A stretch of 64,000 nucleotides of DNA. Source: Ascidiaceihabitans sp034111945 (GTDB taxonomy: Bacteria; Pseudomonadota; Alphaproteobacteria; Rhodobacterales; Rhodobacteraceae). The stretch lies in contig JBLHSG010000014.1 in the NCBI GenBank assembly GCA_047626725.1, positions 1-64,000 on the forward strand, in the 5' to 3' direction. Position 1 is the stretch's first letter; each line of letters opens with the position of its first letter. Below, in pieces: positions 18,953 to 30,754 of this stretch. A model generated the notes under the pieces. The model worked only from the letters and a program-made list of their open reading frames with translations, searched no databases and was not told the origin of the DNA. The position numbers and the translations under genes were made by a program.

Positions 18953-19429
18953 CTAGTCGACCAACGGCAGATACAAGATATGTTGTGGCCCGGCGGCACC
19001 ATGTGGCCATGTTTTTCCGGTGTCTGTGAACCCGCCTTTTCGATAGCTTCGGATGGCGGCAAGGTTGATGACATTGACGGTCAGGTACAACGACGGCGCA
19101 TCTGCGTAGTGTTGTTTTAGGTATGCAGGGAGAGCGCGGCAGGCGCGTGCGCCGATACCTTTGCCTTGGGACCCAAGGTCAACCAGGAATGCCCGCAAGC
19201 CGACGCTGCCAAGTGGCGCAAACGGGTAGCGATCCGGGTAACTGTGGTCAATTTTGAAAAATCCAACCACGGTATTTTCGTTTAGGATAGCGTGAAAATC
19301 AACGTCCGGTTCATTGGACGCGAATGCTTCGGCGACGCTGCCTGAAAATCGGATTTGATCCGGTGCCACGCGCAGATGTTCAACGCGTGGCAGATCGTTT
19401 CGTGAAAGAGGTTCGAGCGTTACGCTCAT
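18953..19429 (-). CDS. GNAT-family N-acetyltransferase
   Basis: A 158-residue acetyltransferase. The acetyl-CoA loop is DLGSQGKGIGARACRAL, and the C-terminal region NLAAIRSYRKGGFTDTGK is the classic GNAT tail. The substrate is unknown. Its start overlaps the pepF stop by four bases, so it is the downstream gene of a pepF operon and could act on a peptide or amino acid, though that is only context. Confidence 0.87.
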   Translation of the reverse strand: MSVTLEPLSRNDLPRVEHLRVAPDQIRFSGSVAEAFASNEPDVDFHAILNENTVVGFFKIDHSYPDRYPFAPLGSVGLRAFLVDLGSQGKGIGARACRALPAYLKQHYADAPSLYLTVNVINLAAIRSYRKGGFTDTGKTWPHGAAGPQHILYLPLVD

Positions 19430-21258
19430 TCTTCCATGGCTTCCAATTCATCAATGAAGCCTGAAATCATCGACAGACCTTTGTCCCAGAATTTCGGATC
19501 AGAGGCATCAAGGCCAAAGGGCGCGAGCAATTCTTTGTGGTGTTTGGATCCGCCAGCTTTCAACATTTCAAAGTATTTGTCTTCGAAACCTTCGTCGCCT
19601 TCTGCATAAACCGCGTACAATGCGTTCACCAATCCGTCGCCAAATGCATAGGCGTAGACGTAGAATGGCGAGTGCACAAAATGCGGAATGTAGGCCCAGA
19701 ATGTCTCGTAACCGTCCATGAATTCAAAGGCGGGCCCCAAGCTTTCGCCTTGAATGCTCATCCAGATTTCATTGATATTTTCAGGGGTTAGTTCGCCATT
19801 TGCGCGTGCGGCGTGCAGCTTGCATTCAAAATCGTAGAACGCAATTTGGCGCACGACGGTGTTGATCATGTCCTCGACTTTGCCGGCCAACATGATCCTG
19901 CGCTGGCTTTTGGTTGTGGCACCGTCCAGCATTTTGCGGAAGGTCAGCATTTCGCCAAACACAGACGCGGTTTCAGCGAGGGTCAGAGGGGTTGATGACA
20001 ACATCTCGCCTTGGCCCGCGGCCAGAACCTGATGCACGCCGTGACCCAATTCATGCGCCAAGGTCATGACATCACGCGGTTTTCCAAGATAGTTGAGCAT
20101 CACGTAAGGGTGCACGTCTGTCACGGTTGGATGCGCAAATGCGCCCGGTGCTTTGCCCGGTTTCACGCCCGCATCGATCCAGCCATCAGTAAAGAAAGGC
20201 TTGGCGATTTCGCCCATGCGCGGGTCAAACGCGTTGTAGGCGTCCATCACGGTTTTTTCGGCTTGGTCCCAGTTGACGATTGTCGGGTCTTCCATCGGCA
20301 AGGGCGCGTTGCGGTCCCAAACCTGCATCACGTCAAGGCCAAGCCATTTGCGTTTTAGCTCGTAATATCTGTGGCTTAGCTTGGGGTAGGCGGCAACAAC
20401 AGCATCGCGCAGTGCTTGCACGACTTCGGGCTCAACGTGGTTCGACAGGTGACGCCCGGTTTGCGGCGTTTCCATGCCGCGCCAGCGATCAATGATCTCT
20501 TTTTCTTTGGCCTGCGTGTTGTGTACGCGCGCAAAGGTTTTGATATTGCTGCCAAAAACGTCAGCCAGTTCACGCGCTGCAGCCTCGCGTTTTGTGCGAT
20601 CAGGATCGGTCAGGAAATTCAGCGTCCCTTCGATGTTCAGCACGTCACCGTCGATTTCAAATTCTAGACCTGCGATGGTTTCGTCAAACAGACGTTCCCA
20701 TGCATCACCAACCACACCCAGATCGTGCATGAATTTTTCCAGCTCGTCAGACAGCTGGTATTTTTTCATCGCGCGAATGCGGTCAAATACAGGTTTGTAG
20801 CGGGCAAGTTTCGCATTGATGGCCAGCAACCCTTCCATGTGCGTGTCGTCTAGACGGTTTAATTCGAGCGTGAAAAACACCAACGGGGTTGTGTAATCGG
20901 TGATTTTTTCCTGACAATCCGACATGAATTTGGCGCGGCCTGCATCCGTGGTCACTTGGTAATATCGCAGCCCTGCGTAGGACATGATGCGCCCGGCGAT
21001 CTGGTTGATTTTTTCGTTGCGCAGCACGCAATCCAGAAACCCGTCCGCGTCCAATGTCGCCAATTTACCTTCGTAATCGCGGGCAAATGATGCGCAGGCC
21101 TCTTCTAACCAGTCTGAATCGCGTTTTAATTCTGCCGCGTCTTCGCCTGTGTACAGGTCATCAAGGTTCCATTCGGGCAAGTTGCCTAATGGTTCGCCTT
21201 TGACGTTTGTTGTGGCATCGCGCGGAATATCATGGGCTGGAAAGGGCAGTTGGAACAT
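19426..21258 (-). CDS. pepF: Oligoendopeptidase F (M3 family metallopeptidase)
   Basis: A 610-residue cytoplasmic zinc peptidase that cuts short peptides. The zinc-binding HExxH motif is in LAHELGHGVHQ at about residue 400, with the third ligand glutamate in LAETASVFGE about 25 residues on. The N-terminal M3 domain is complete and there is no signal peptide. It is followed by an overlapping acetyltransferase gene. Length and motifs fit bacterial PepF/PepB closely. Confidence 0.95.
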   Translation of the reverse strand: MFQLPFPAHDIPRDATTNVKGEPLGNLPEWNLDDLYTGEDAAELKRDSDWLEEACASFARDYEGKLATLDADGFLDCVLRNEKINQIAGRIMSYAGLRYYQVTTDAGRAKFMSDCQEKITDYTTPLVFFTLELNRLDDTHMEGLLAINAKLARYKPVFDRIRAMKKYQLSDELEKFMHDLGVVGDAWERLFDETIAGLEFEIDGDVLNIEGTLNFLTDPDRTKREAAARELADVFGSNIKTFARVHNTQAKEKEIIDRWRGMETPQTGRHLSNHVEPEVVQALRDAVVAAYPKLSHRYYELKRKWLGLDVMQVWDRNAPLPMEDPTIVNWDQAEKTVMDAYNAFDPRMGEIAKPFFTDGWIDAGVKPGKAPGAFAHPTVTDVHPYVMLNYLGKPRDVMTLAHELGHGVHQVLAAGQGEMLSSTPLTLAETASVFGEMLTFRKMLDGATTKSQRRIMLAGKVEDMINTVVRQIAFYDFECKLHAARANGELTPENINEIWMSIQGESLGPAFEFMDGYETFWAYIPHFVHSPFYVYAYAFGDGLVNALYAVYAEGDEGFEDKYFEMLKAGGSKHHKELLAPFGLDASDPKFWDKGLSMISGFIDELEAMEE

Positions 21259-21332
21259 CGAAAAACCTCATATTAGTTGTATCATAGGTATGGTCGGTGC
21301 GGGGCTAGGACAAGCGGCAATTGCGCCTGATT

Positions 21333-22205
21333 TTAAAAGCCAAATAGCGTCGCAGGATTGTCGACCAAAATTGCGTGGCGCTGGGCGTCGGATGCGACGG
21401 CATCAAGGGCATCTAGCAGGTCAGCGGCGTGTGGCATCTGTGCGCCATTTAGCATCAGGTGGGGCCAATCGGACCCCCACAAACAGCGTTCCGGATTGGC
21501 GTTGATTAGGCGCGCGATCAAGGCGGCGACGTCAGAATAGGGGGCCTCACACATACGGTAAATCGCCGACAATTTGACCCAAACATGCCCGTCGGCAAGC
21601 AACGCGCACAGCGCATCAATACCGGCGGCATCCGCAGATAACGCGCCACTGGGCCAAGCGATATGATCAAAAACCACAGGCACGGGCAGGGCGCGAATGT
21701 CATCCGCCAACTGATCCATATGTTGATCGGCATGGCACAACATCTGAATATGCAGGCCGCGATCTGCCAGTGCAGGTGCCATCGCTTTGGCCCCATCCCA
21801 TGTCAAAACACCGCCATGCACATAATTCAAACGCACGGCGCACATGTTCCAATCAACAAATTGATCGAGCGCGGTTTTAGACGCACCATCGGGCAGCAAT
21901 CCGACCCCTTTGAACCCTTTGCCCATTTGGCGCAGCGCCTCAACCGTGACCGAATTGTCAGTGCCATACAGGATCGAATGCACAATCACGCCGCGCTCAA
22001 ACCCCATAATTTCAAGGTGTTGACGGTACAGGTTCATCCATTGGTCAAAGTCGGGCCCGGGTGCGGGGTTTTCAACGCGCCCTTCCCAAAGCTGGAATTC
22101 ATCCGCGCCCGCAACAAGGTGAACATGTGCATCACACGCCCCTTTTGGCAGCGATTTTGCAGGCGCGCGCGGCGCAGGTGGCATCAGGGCAAACGGTTTA
22201 TCCAT
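21333..22205 (-). CDS. Amidohydrolase family protein (PDC-lactonase-like)
   Basis: A 290-residue TIM-barrel metal-dependent hydrolase. The N-terminal HxH metal motif is His27 and His29 in CDAHVHL, and the C-terminal region LWGSDWPHLML carries the conserved Asp. It most resembles the 2-pyrone-4,6-dicarboxylate lactonase type of small amidohydrolase; the substrate cannot be proved. The start overlaps the end of the DNA ligase gene by eight bases, so it is the third gene of that operon although it has no evident DNA repair role. Confidence 0.87.
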   Translation of the reverse strand: MDKPFALMPPAPRAPAKSLPKGACDAHVHLVAGADEFQLWEGRVENPAPGPDFDQWMNLYRQHLEIMGFERGVIVHSILYGTDNSVTVEALRQMGKGFKGVGLLPDGASKTALDQFVDWNMCAVRLNYVHGGVLTWDGAKAMAPALADRGLHIQMLCHADQHMDQLADDIRALPVPVVFDHIAWPSGALSADAAGIDALCALLADGHVWVKLSAIYRMCEAPYSDVAALIARLINANPERCLWGSDWPHLMLNGAQMPHAADLLDALDAVASDAQRHAILVDNPATLFGF

Positions 22206-23802
22206 AGGTCGCGAGCATCTCGTTTAGGTCATCCAAAGTGTTGGCATCTTGCACGGATTTGTCGTGTCGCCAACGGGCCATGCGCGGGAACCGCAATGCG
22301 ACGCCTGATTTGTGCCGGCTTGAGGCTTGAATACCCTCGAAGGCGATTTCAAAAACGTGATGCGGGGTGACTTGGCGCACGGGGCCAAATCGTTGCAGCG
22401 TATTTTTTTTGACCCATGCAGTGATCTTGCGAAATTCCTCGTCCTTCAGACCGGAATAGGCTTTGGTAAAGGGGACCAGATCATTGCCGTTCCAGACCGC
22501 AAATGTGTAATCAGTGAACAGGTTCGCACGCCGCCCGTGACCCGACTGCGCATAAATCATCACGGCATCAATGGTCAGCGGGTCCAGTTTCCATTTCCAC
22601 CAATCGCCCTTTTTACGGCCCACACGATAGGGGCTGTCGGCGCGTTTTATCATCAACCCTTCAGCCTGATTTTCACGAGCAGTGGCGCGGGTGACGGCCA
22701 AATCCTGCCACGCGGCAAACGGGATCGTCGGCGACAATTGCACAGGCGCGTCGTCAGGCAGATCGGCGCAGGCCTGTTCCAAAAGTGCGCGGCGATGGTG
22801 CAAGGGCTGTTCGCGCAGATCGACGCCATCCCATTCCAGCAGGTCGTAGGCGTACAAAATCACGGGCGCATCGTTCAGCAGCTTTTTAGGCACGGTTTTG
22901 CGCCCAATCCGCTTTTGAAGCGCATTAAACGGCTGCGGCGCGCCCTCCAGCCAGACCAGCAGTTCACCGTCCAGAACCGTGCCAGAAGGCAGATAATCAA
23001 TCGCGCGGGCGAGTTCTGGAAACCGGTCCGTCATCAATTCTTCGCCGCGCGACCAGACAAAATACTGGCCATCGCGCAGGATCAATTGGCCGCGAATGCC
23101 ATCCCATTTCCACTCGGCCTGCCAATCTGTGGGCGCGCCTAGATCTTGCGGTTCGCTGTCCAATCCGGTGGCCAGATAAAACGGATAAGGGCGCGAGGCG
23201 TCCGCCGATGCGTCCTCGGCTTCGATCAAATCATGCCAAGTGGTTGTCGCAGGATCCCATTTGCCCATCAATCGATGTGCCAGTTCTGCCTCGGTTTGGC
23301 CGGTGGTGGACGCCAGATGTTTCGCCAATGCACGGGTGATCAGTTTTTGACTGATCCCAACACGAAAACCACCGGTGATCAGTTTGTTAAACAGAAACCT
23401 TTCGGCTGTATCTAGCTGGTCCCACGCGTCCAAAATCGCGCGTTTGCGCGCGGGTTCATCGACGTCCGCGAGGGATTTTAGGTGATCGATCCAGAACGAC
23501 AAACTGTGATCCGATGATCTGGTTGGCGGTGGCAGGATCAGCGCGATGGTTTCCGCCAAATCCCCAACAATCGGATAACATTCGTCAAACAACCAATCCG
23601 GAATACCGGCCAGTTCTGCAGCCCACATGCGCAACCGCGTGGTCGTTACTGTGCGTTTTGGGCGGCGCGATGAAAACAACGCAATCGTCCAGATCTTGTC
23701 TGCATCATCAGCACTGTCGAAATAGGTGACAAGTGCTGCCAATTTGGCGTTGGTTTTTGTGCTTTGGTCAAGCTGGGCAAACAGGGCGGCAAACTGCTTC
23801 AT
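22198..23802 (-). CDS. ATP-dependent DNA ligase (bacterial LigB/LigC-like, exonuclease-associated)
   Basis: A 534-residue ATP-dependent DNA ligase. The adenylated lysine is Lys232 in the KxDG motif of EWKWDGIRG. Before it lies an about 200-residue N-terminal DNA-binding domain; after it the nucleotidyltransferase domain (motifs in LDGELLVW and EGLMIKR) and the OB-fold domain with KLDPLTIDAVMIYA. This is the type found beside an MBL-fold exonuclease in many proteobacteria, where it is thought to work in repair and is separate from replicative NAD-dependent LigA. It overlaps the exonuclease gene by four bases. Confidence 0.93.
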   Translation of the reverse strand: MKQFAALFAQLDQSTKTNAKLAALVTYFDSADDADKIWTIALFSSRRPKRTVTTTRLRMWAAELAGIPDWLFDECYPIVGDLAETIALILPPPTRSSDHSLSFWIDHLKSLADVDEPARKRAILDAWDQLDTAERFLFNKLITGGFRVGISQKLITRALAKHLASTTGQTEAELAHRLMGKWDPATTTWHDLIEAEDASADASRPYPFYLATGLDSEPQDLGAPTDWQAEWKWDGIRGQLILRDGQYFVWSRGEELMTDRFPELARAIDYLPSGTVLDGELLVWLEGAPQPFNALQKRIGRKTVPKKLLNDAPVILYAYDLLEWDGVDLREQPLHHRRALLEQACADLPDDAPVQLSPTIPFAAWQDLAVTRATARENQAEGLMIKRADSPYRVGRKKGDWWKWKLDPLTIDAVMIYAQSGHGRRANLFTDYTFAVWNGNDLVPFTKAYSGLKDEEFRKITAWVKKNTLQRFGPVRQVTPHHVFEIAFEGIQASSRHKSGVALRFPRMARWRHDKSVQDANTLDDLNEMLATYG

Positions 23803-24812
23803 GCGGGTTCGCTCGCGTCTAACATTTCGCCTTCGAATTCAGTGGGAACGACCTGTGCGTTTAACCCGATGTCATTCAGGTGCCGCGCGAAGATGTCCGT
23901 GTAACCATGCGTGACGTATATGTTTTCTGCGCCCGTGTCTGAAATGGCGGACAGCAACCCGTTCCAATCGGCATGATCCGAAATGACAAAGCCACGATCA
24001 CCAGCGCGCCGCCTGCGCACACCACGCATTTGCATCCAACCCGACGCAAACGCCGTCTGTTGCGCCCCAAATTTGCGCGCCCACGCACTGCCCAAAGCCG
24101 AAGGCGGTGCGATCACCAGCGCGCCGGTGTGGGCTTTGTGATCAAGGGAGGCATCGGCCAGCACGGTGTCAGGCAGCGCAACACCTTGTTCTCGCAAAAT
24201 GACGTTGGTGTTTTCAATCGCGGTGTGCGTCAGGATCGGGCCAATATCAGGGTCCACCATGCTAAGCAGGCGCTGGGCTTTGCCCAAGGCGTAGGCCCCC
24301 AGAAACGCGGTTTGACCAGCAGCAGCACAGGAAGCCCACCAATCGTTAATCTGGGCGGCAATCACGGATTGCGGCTGCCAGTGGAACACCGGCAAACCAA
24401 ATGTGCTTTCGGTGATGAAATGGTGGCATTTCACGGGTTCAAATGCGGTGGACAGCCCGTCGTCTTCGATTTTGTAATCGCCGGATGCAACCCAGATTTC
24501 GCCGCCGACGTCGACGCGGATTTGCGCGCTGCCGGGCACGTGTCCTGCGGGATGGAATGATACCCGCGCGCCGCCAATGTCTAAGACCTGACCATAAGTG
24601 ACCGTTTCCACATCAATGGGGCCAAGGCGGTGTCGCATCACGGGGGCCGCGCCGTCGGTACACAAATATCGGTTGTGTCCAGAACGCGCATGATCGGCGT
24701 GGCCATGGGTGATCAGGGCGCGATCAACAGGGCGCCACGGGTCGATGTAAAAATCGCCAGCAGGGCAATAGATGCCATTGGGTGTGAATGTCAGAACCGG
24801 TGTGTGCGCCAT
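23799..24812 (-). CDS. Ligase-associated MBL-fold DNA exonuclease
   Basis: A 337-residue metallo-beta-lactamase fold nuclease. The metal motif is THGHADHA (His36, His38, Asp40, His41), with a further conserved histidine in FHPAGHVPGSAQ and in SDHADWN. This family accompanies ATP-dependent ligases, often together with an Lhr-type helicase and a phosphoesterase, neither of which is present here. The gene is first in a tightly overlapping three-gene unit with the ligase and an amidohydrolase. Activity on DNA is inferred from the family. Confidence 0.9.
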   Translation of the reverse strand: MAHTPVLTFTPNGIYCPAGDFYIDPWRPVDRALITHGHADHARSGHNRYLCTDGAAPVMRHRLGPIDVETVTYGQVLDIGGARVSFHPAGHVPGSAQIRVDVGGEIWVASGDYKIEDDGLSTAFEPVKCHHFITESTFGLPVFHWQPQSVIAAQINDWWASCAAAGQTAFLGAYALGKAQRLLSMVDPDIGPILTHTAIENTNVILREQGVALPDTVLADASLDHKAHTGALVIAPPSALGSAWARKFGAQQTAFASGWMQMRGVRRRRAGDRGFVISDHADWNGLLSAISDTGAENIYVTHGYTDIFARHLNDIGLNAQVVPTEFEGEMLDASEPA

Positions 24813-24857
24813 GCCGATGATTCTAGCACGACGGATCGCGTTTCACAGGGTCAGTCT

Positions 24858-25808
24858 TTAGGCCCCTAGAAAAACAGTGGCGATTTTATCGAGGATCGGC
24901 GTGCGCATATCGGACTTTTCCATCAAGACTTCGTGTTCGCCGTCTTGAACCATGACCAATTCGCCGTTTGCCCAACTGTCCATCCGGTCGTTGATGCGCG
25001 GGACGTGCACGATACGTTCGTTGGTGCCCAAAAATGTCACGCAAGGAATCGACGGTGCGGGGCGCGCGGCCAACGCTGTTGTTTCCTCAAGCGCTTGGTT
25101 CAACCAGATAAAGCTGGGCCCGCCCAATGCCATTTCGGGATGCGCGTCCAGTTGGTCCTGCATCATTTTGAACATGGCCGGATCAGTGGTCAGCATGTTG
25201 TCTTCAAACGGGGCGATGGTCACGTATGAATCCAGCGTCAGCGTTGGCGGCAATTGATGCCCTTTGCCAAGCGCGGGCATGATCTGCCCCATGGCCCACG
25301 CGAGGGGGCGCATGTGTGTTGCGATCCGAATACCCCACATCGGGGCCGTGAACGCTGCGGCCTGAACATCTAGCCCGTCGACCAATGCACGCAGGCCAAT
25401 CGCCCCACCCATTGAGTGCGCGAGCAAAAAGTATGGTTTTGGTAAATCCAGCTCGGCGGCAAGGGCGACCAAAGCCGCCACATCACGCTGATAGTCAATG
25501 AAATCAGGAACATGGCCGGTGCGTGGTTCGTCGAGCAGCCGATCAGCTAGCCCTTGGCCACGCCAGTCAATCGCGATGGTGGCAAGGCCACGATCCGCAA
25601 ATTCACCCGCGGTTGATCCGTATTTTTCAACGTATTCGGTGCGCCCGGGGAACAGCAAAACCGTGCCCCGCGCGTCTTTCTTTGTCCAAACAGCCAGCCG
25701 CACACGCACACCGTCAGATGTGGTCGCCCAATAGGCAGCACCGGTATCGGGGCCAGGGCAAACATCGGTAAACAGCGGGGCGGGGGCGGTGGTCATTTGA
25801 ACGGTCAT
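24858..25808 (-). CDS. Alpha/beta hydrolase (lysophospholipase-like)
   Basis: A 316-residue alpha/beta hydrolase of the monoacylglycerol/lysophospholipase L2 type. The nucleophile Ser132 lies in AHSMGG, the oxyanion region is near LLFPGRTEYVEKYG, and the C-terminal DGEHEVLMEKSD supplies the catalytic His. It has no signal peptide. The start codon overlaps the stop of the SCP2-domain gene by one base, so the two are translated together; a lipid substrate would fit that partner. An alternative start lies four codons on. Confidence 0.9.
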   Translation of the reverse strand: MTVQMTTAPAPLFTDVCPGPDTGAAYWATTSDGVRVRLAVWTKKDARGTVLLFPGRTEYVEKYGSTAGEFADRGLATIAIDWRGQGLADRLLDEPRTGHVPDFIDYQRDVAALVALAAELDLPKPYFLLAHSMGGAIGLRALVDGLDVQAAAFTAPMWGIRIATHMRPLAWAMGQIMPALGKGHQLPPTLTLDSYVTIAPFEDNMLTTDPAMFKMMQDQLDAHPEMALGGPSFIWLNQALEETTALAARPAPSIPCVTFLGTNERIVHVPRINDRMDSWANGELVMVQDGEHEVLMEKSDMRTPILDKIATVFLGA

Positions 25809-26098
25809 TAGGCTAGAACTGACGCAAGTTTCATCGCCATGCCCATGTCGCCGTCGACTTTTAGTTTGCCGGTCATGAATGCGCTGGTCGGGTTGGTGTC
25901 ACCTGACAGGATGCCTTGGAATGTTTCGACGTCTGCTGTCAGTGTCACGTCTGCGTCTTCGTCAGATGCGCGGGCACCGGTGCCGTCGATTATCACGCCG
26001 CCTTCGCCCTCGATGTCGAATTTTGCGGTCCCATCAAAGTTGCTGCCAGCCAGCTTTTCATTCAATGCTACAACGGCTTGGTCGATAATATCGCTCAT
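25808..26098 (-). CDS. SCP2 sterol-binding domain protein
   Basis: A 96-residue single-domain protein of the SCP2 sterol-carrier fold. The family pattern is seen in AKFDIEGEGGVIIDG, DADVTLTADVETFQGIL and SAFMTGKLKVDGDMGMAMKL. Such proteins hold hydrophobic ligands such as fatty acids. It is coupled to the downstream alpha/beta hydrolase, which suggests delivery or binding of an acyl substrate. It lies divergent from the TPR gene, with an 84-base gap. Confidence 0.9.
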   Translation of the reverse strand: MSDIIDQAVVALNEKLAGSNFDGTAKFDIEGEGGVIIDGTGARASDEDADVTLTADVETFQGILSGDTNPTSAFMTGKLKVDGDMGMAMKLASVLA

Positions 26099-26182
26099 GA
26101 AGTGTGTGCCCTTTTCGGCCTGATTTCAAATTGTGGGTCACAGACCACTGGAAAACGTGCTGCGTCCTGATACATCTATACT

Positions 26183-26740
26183 ATGGGCATCAATAATCAG
26201 AACCTCAAACTTACCGTAGGGGCAATCGCGTTAATTGTCGCGACTTCCTTATCTGTATTTGCTGAACAGGACGTGAATGCGTTGCTGGATCAGCTGAAAT
26301 CGGCTGACTCAAGCGAGGTTGCGCCGATTGAACGCGCGATCAAGCTGGAGTGGTCCAAATCCGGGTCCACTGCGATGGATTTGTTGCTGCGCCGTGGACG
26401 TGACGCGATGGATACCGACGACTGGGACGCGGCCATCGAACATTTCACGGCCCTGACCGATCATGCGCCGGAATTCGCCGAAGGCTGGCATGCCCGCGCG
26501 ACGGCTTATTTTCGCGCCGGTTTGTACGGGCCTGCGTTGGCGGATCTGGAACAGACCTTGGTACTGAACCCCGATCAATACGATGCAATTTTTGGCCTTG
26601 GGGCCATGATGATGGAATTGGATCGCCCTAGTTTGGCAGCAAAGGCGTTTCGACACGTTCTGCGCTTGCATCCCACCCATGAAAACGCGACCAATGCGCT
26701 AGAACAGCTAGAGCGCCGAGGGTTTGGCCGCACGCTGTAA
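26183..26740 (+). CDS. Exported tetratricopeptide repeat protein
   Basis: A 185-residue protein with an N-terminal signal peptide (hydrophobic core VGAIALIVATSLSVFA, cleavage probably near residue 27), so it is likely periplasmic. The C-terminal part has three TPR-like helical pairs, with WDAAIEHFTALTDHAPEFAEGW and GPALADLEQTLVLNPDQYD giving the clearest repeats. TPR modules bind proteins; the partner is unknown. It is transcribed with the helicase gene 39 bases downstream, though the link may be only positional. Confidence 0.85.
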   Translation: MGINNQNLKLTVGAIALIVATSLSVFAEQDVNALLDQLKSADSSEVAPIERAIKLEWSKSGSTAMDLLLRRGRDAMDTDDWDAAIEHFTALTDHAPEFAEGWHARATAYFRAGLYGPALADLEQTLVLNPDQYDAIFGLGAMMMELDRPSLAAKAFRHVLRLHPTHENATNALEQLERRGFGRTL

Positions 26741-26779
26741 AAAACGCGTGTGGGTTTTTGAGTTTTTAGGGGAATTACA

Positions 26780-29614
<2,835 letters not shown>

Positions 29615-30034
29615 TTGCCAGATCACGACTTAGAAAAACGGGCGAAACTGCGGCTAGACAAATGGCTGTGGTTCGCCCGTTTTTTTAAATCCCGCTCCAT
29701 TGCTGCGGCGCGTGTGGGGGCCGGTGATATCCGGGTGAACGGGGATCGCGTCACCAAACGATCCTCAACGATTACCGATGGCGATGTTTTGACCTTTGCG
29801 ATCGGGACACATGTGCGTGTGATCCAGATTGATGTGCTGGGAAATCGCCGTGGTCCAGCCCCCGAAGCGCAGGCACTTTATACCGATTTGTCCCCGCCAG
29901 AACCCGCCCGCGAGGACAAACCACCTCTCAATCCGAGTTTTGAGGGAAAAGGGCGCCCCACAAAGCGCAATCGGCGTCAGCGTGATCTTTATCATTCGCT
30001 ATTCGATGATCGCAGCCCTGACCCGCTTGAATGA
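29615..30034 (+). CDS. S4-domain RNA-binding protein (Hsp15-like)
   Basis: A 139-residue protein whose N-terminal half is an S4 RNA-binding domain (LRLDKWLWFARFFKSRSIAA, residues about 12-70), as in ribosome-recycling Hsp15. The tail is basic and proline rich. The only good start is a TTG immediately after the helicase TAA; no ATG lies before the S4 domain, so start choice is uncertain by a few codons. Zero spacing to the helicase implies translational coupling and a shared RNA-related task. Confidence 0.88.
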   Translation: MPDHDLEKRAKLRLDKWLWFARFFKSRSIAAARVGAGDIRVNGDRVTKRSSTITDGDVLTFAIGTHVRVIQIDVLGNRRGPAPEAQALYTDLSPPEPAREDKPPLNPSFEGKGRPTKRNRRQRDLYHSLFDDRSPDPLE

Positions 30035-30086
30035 TCGGCCTGCCTGAATTAGCTAGTCACCAACACGTTTCAAAACGAGCTTACCC

Positions 30087-30425
30087 ATGACCTACATTGT
30101 CAACGATTCCTGTATCGCCTGTAAATACACCGACTGCGTCGAAGTCTGCCCTGTGGACTGCTTTTACGAAGGTGAAAACATGTTGGTCATTCATCCCGAT
30201 GAATGCATCGATTGCGGCGTATGTGAACCCGAATGCCCCGCAGACGCGATCCGGCCTGACACAGAGCCAGATATGGAAAAATGGGTTGAATTTAACCGCA
30301 AGTATTCCGAATTGTGGCCGGTCATCATCACGAAAAAAGACCCGCTGCCAGAGGCCGAAGAACGCGATGGCGAAGCTGGCAAATTAGAGAAGTATTTCTC
30401 TGAAACCGCAGGCGAGGGCGGTTAA
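30087..30425 (+). CDS. fdxA: Ferredoxin FdxA (7Fe, 3Fe-4S/4Fe-4S type)
   Basis: A 112-residue low-potential ferredoxin. The cysteine pattern (CIACKYTDCVEVCPVDC, residues 9-25, and CIDCGVCEPECP, residues 39-50) is that of the two-cluster 7Fe ferredoxins, with the C-terminal extension of alphaproteobacterial FdI. It carries electrons in the cytoplasm. It lies between the S4 gene and carD, an order often kept in this group. Confidence 0.95.
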   Translation: MTYIVNDSCIACKYTDCVEVCPVDCFYEGENMLVIHPDECIDCGVCEPECPADAIRPDTEPDMEKWVEFNRKYSELWPVIITKKDPLPEAEERDGEAGKLEKYFSETAGEGG

Positions 30426-30689
30426 ACCGAATCAGTTTCGGACGATAAAGCGGTAAAAACCCACGGATTTTGCCAATTAATCCAATGATTTTGCGATATA
30501 GTTCCAAATTTGCCCCTGCGGAAACTTTCGAAAGGGTGTTTTTTGTGATATGGTGTTTGCAGACACGAAACCCGATGAACTGGCCCGTTTTCCGCTATCT
30601 GAGCATGATTGGGCCCCTATACCTTCTGACCAAGCGCATCTGAAACGAGGCACGCAGCGCCCCGTATCGTGCGTTTTTGACTGTTGAAA

Positions 30690-30740
30690 AAATGAACTGT
30701 GCGCGGGTTCGCGCGAAATGAACTGTGCGCAAACGCGCGC
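30690..30740 (+). repeat. Tandem repeat with two small hairpins in the carD leader
   Basis: The 15-base sequence AAATGAACTGTGCGC occurs at 30690-30704 and again at 30716-30730, 26 bases apart. Each copy runs into a GCGC...GCGC stem (GCGCGGGTTCGCGC and GCGCAAACGCGC). The second ends just before the carD ribosome site AAGGA. It sits in the 329-base fdxA-carD gap (30426-30754), which holds no gene and no other clear signal. Confidence 0.7.
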
Positions 30741-30754
30741 AACAAGGATATTGA

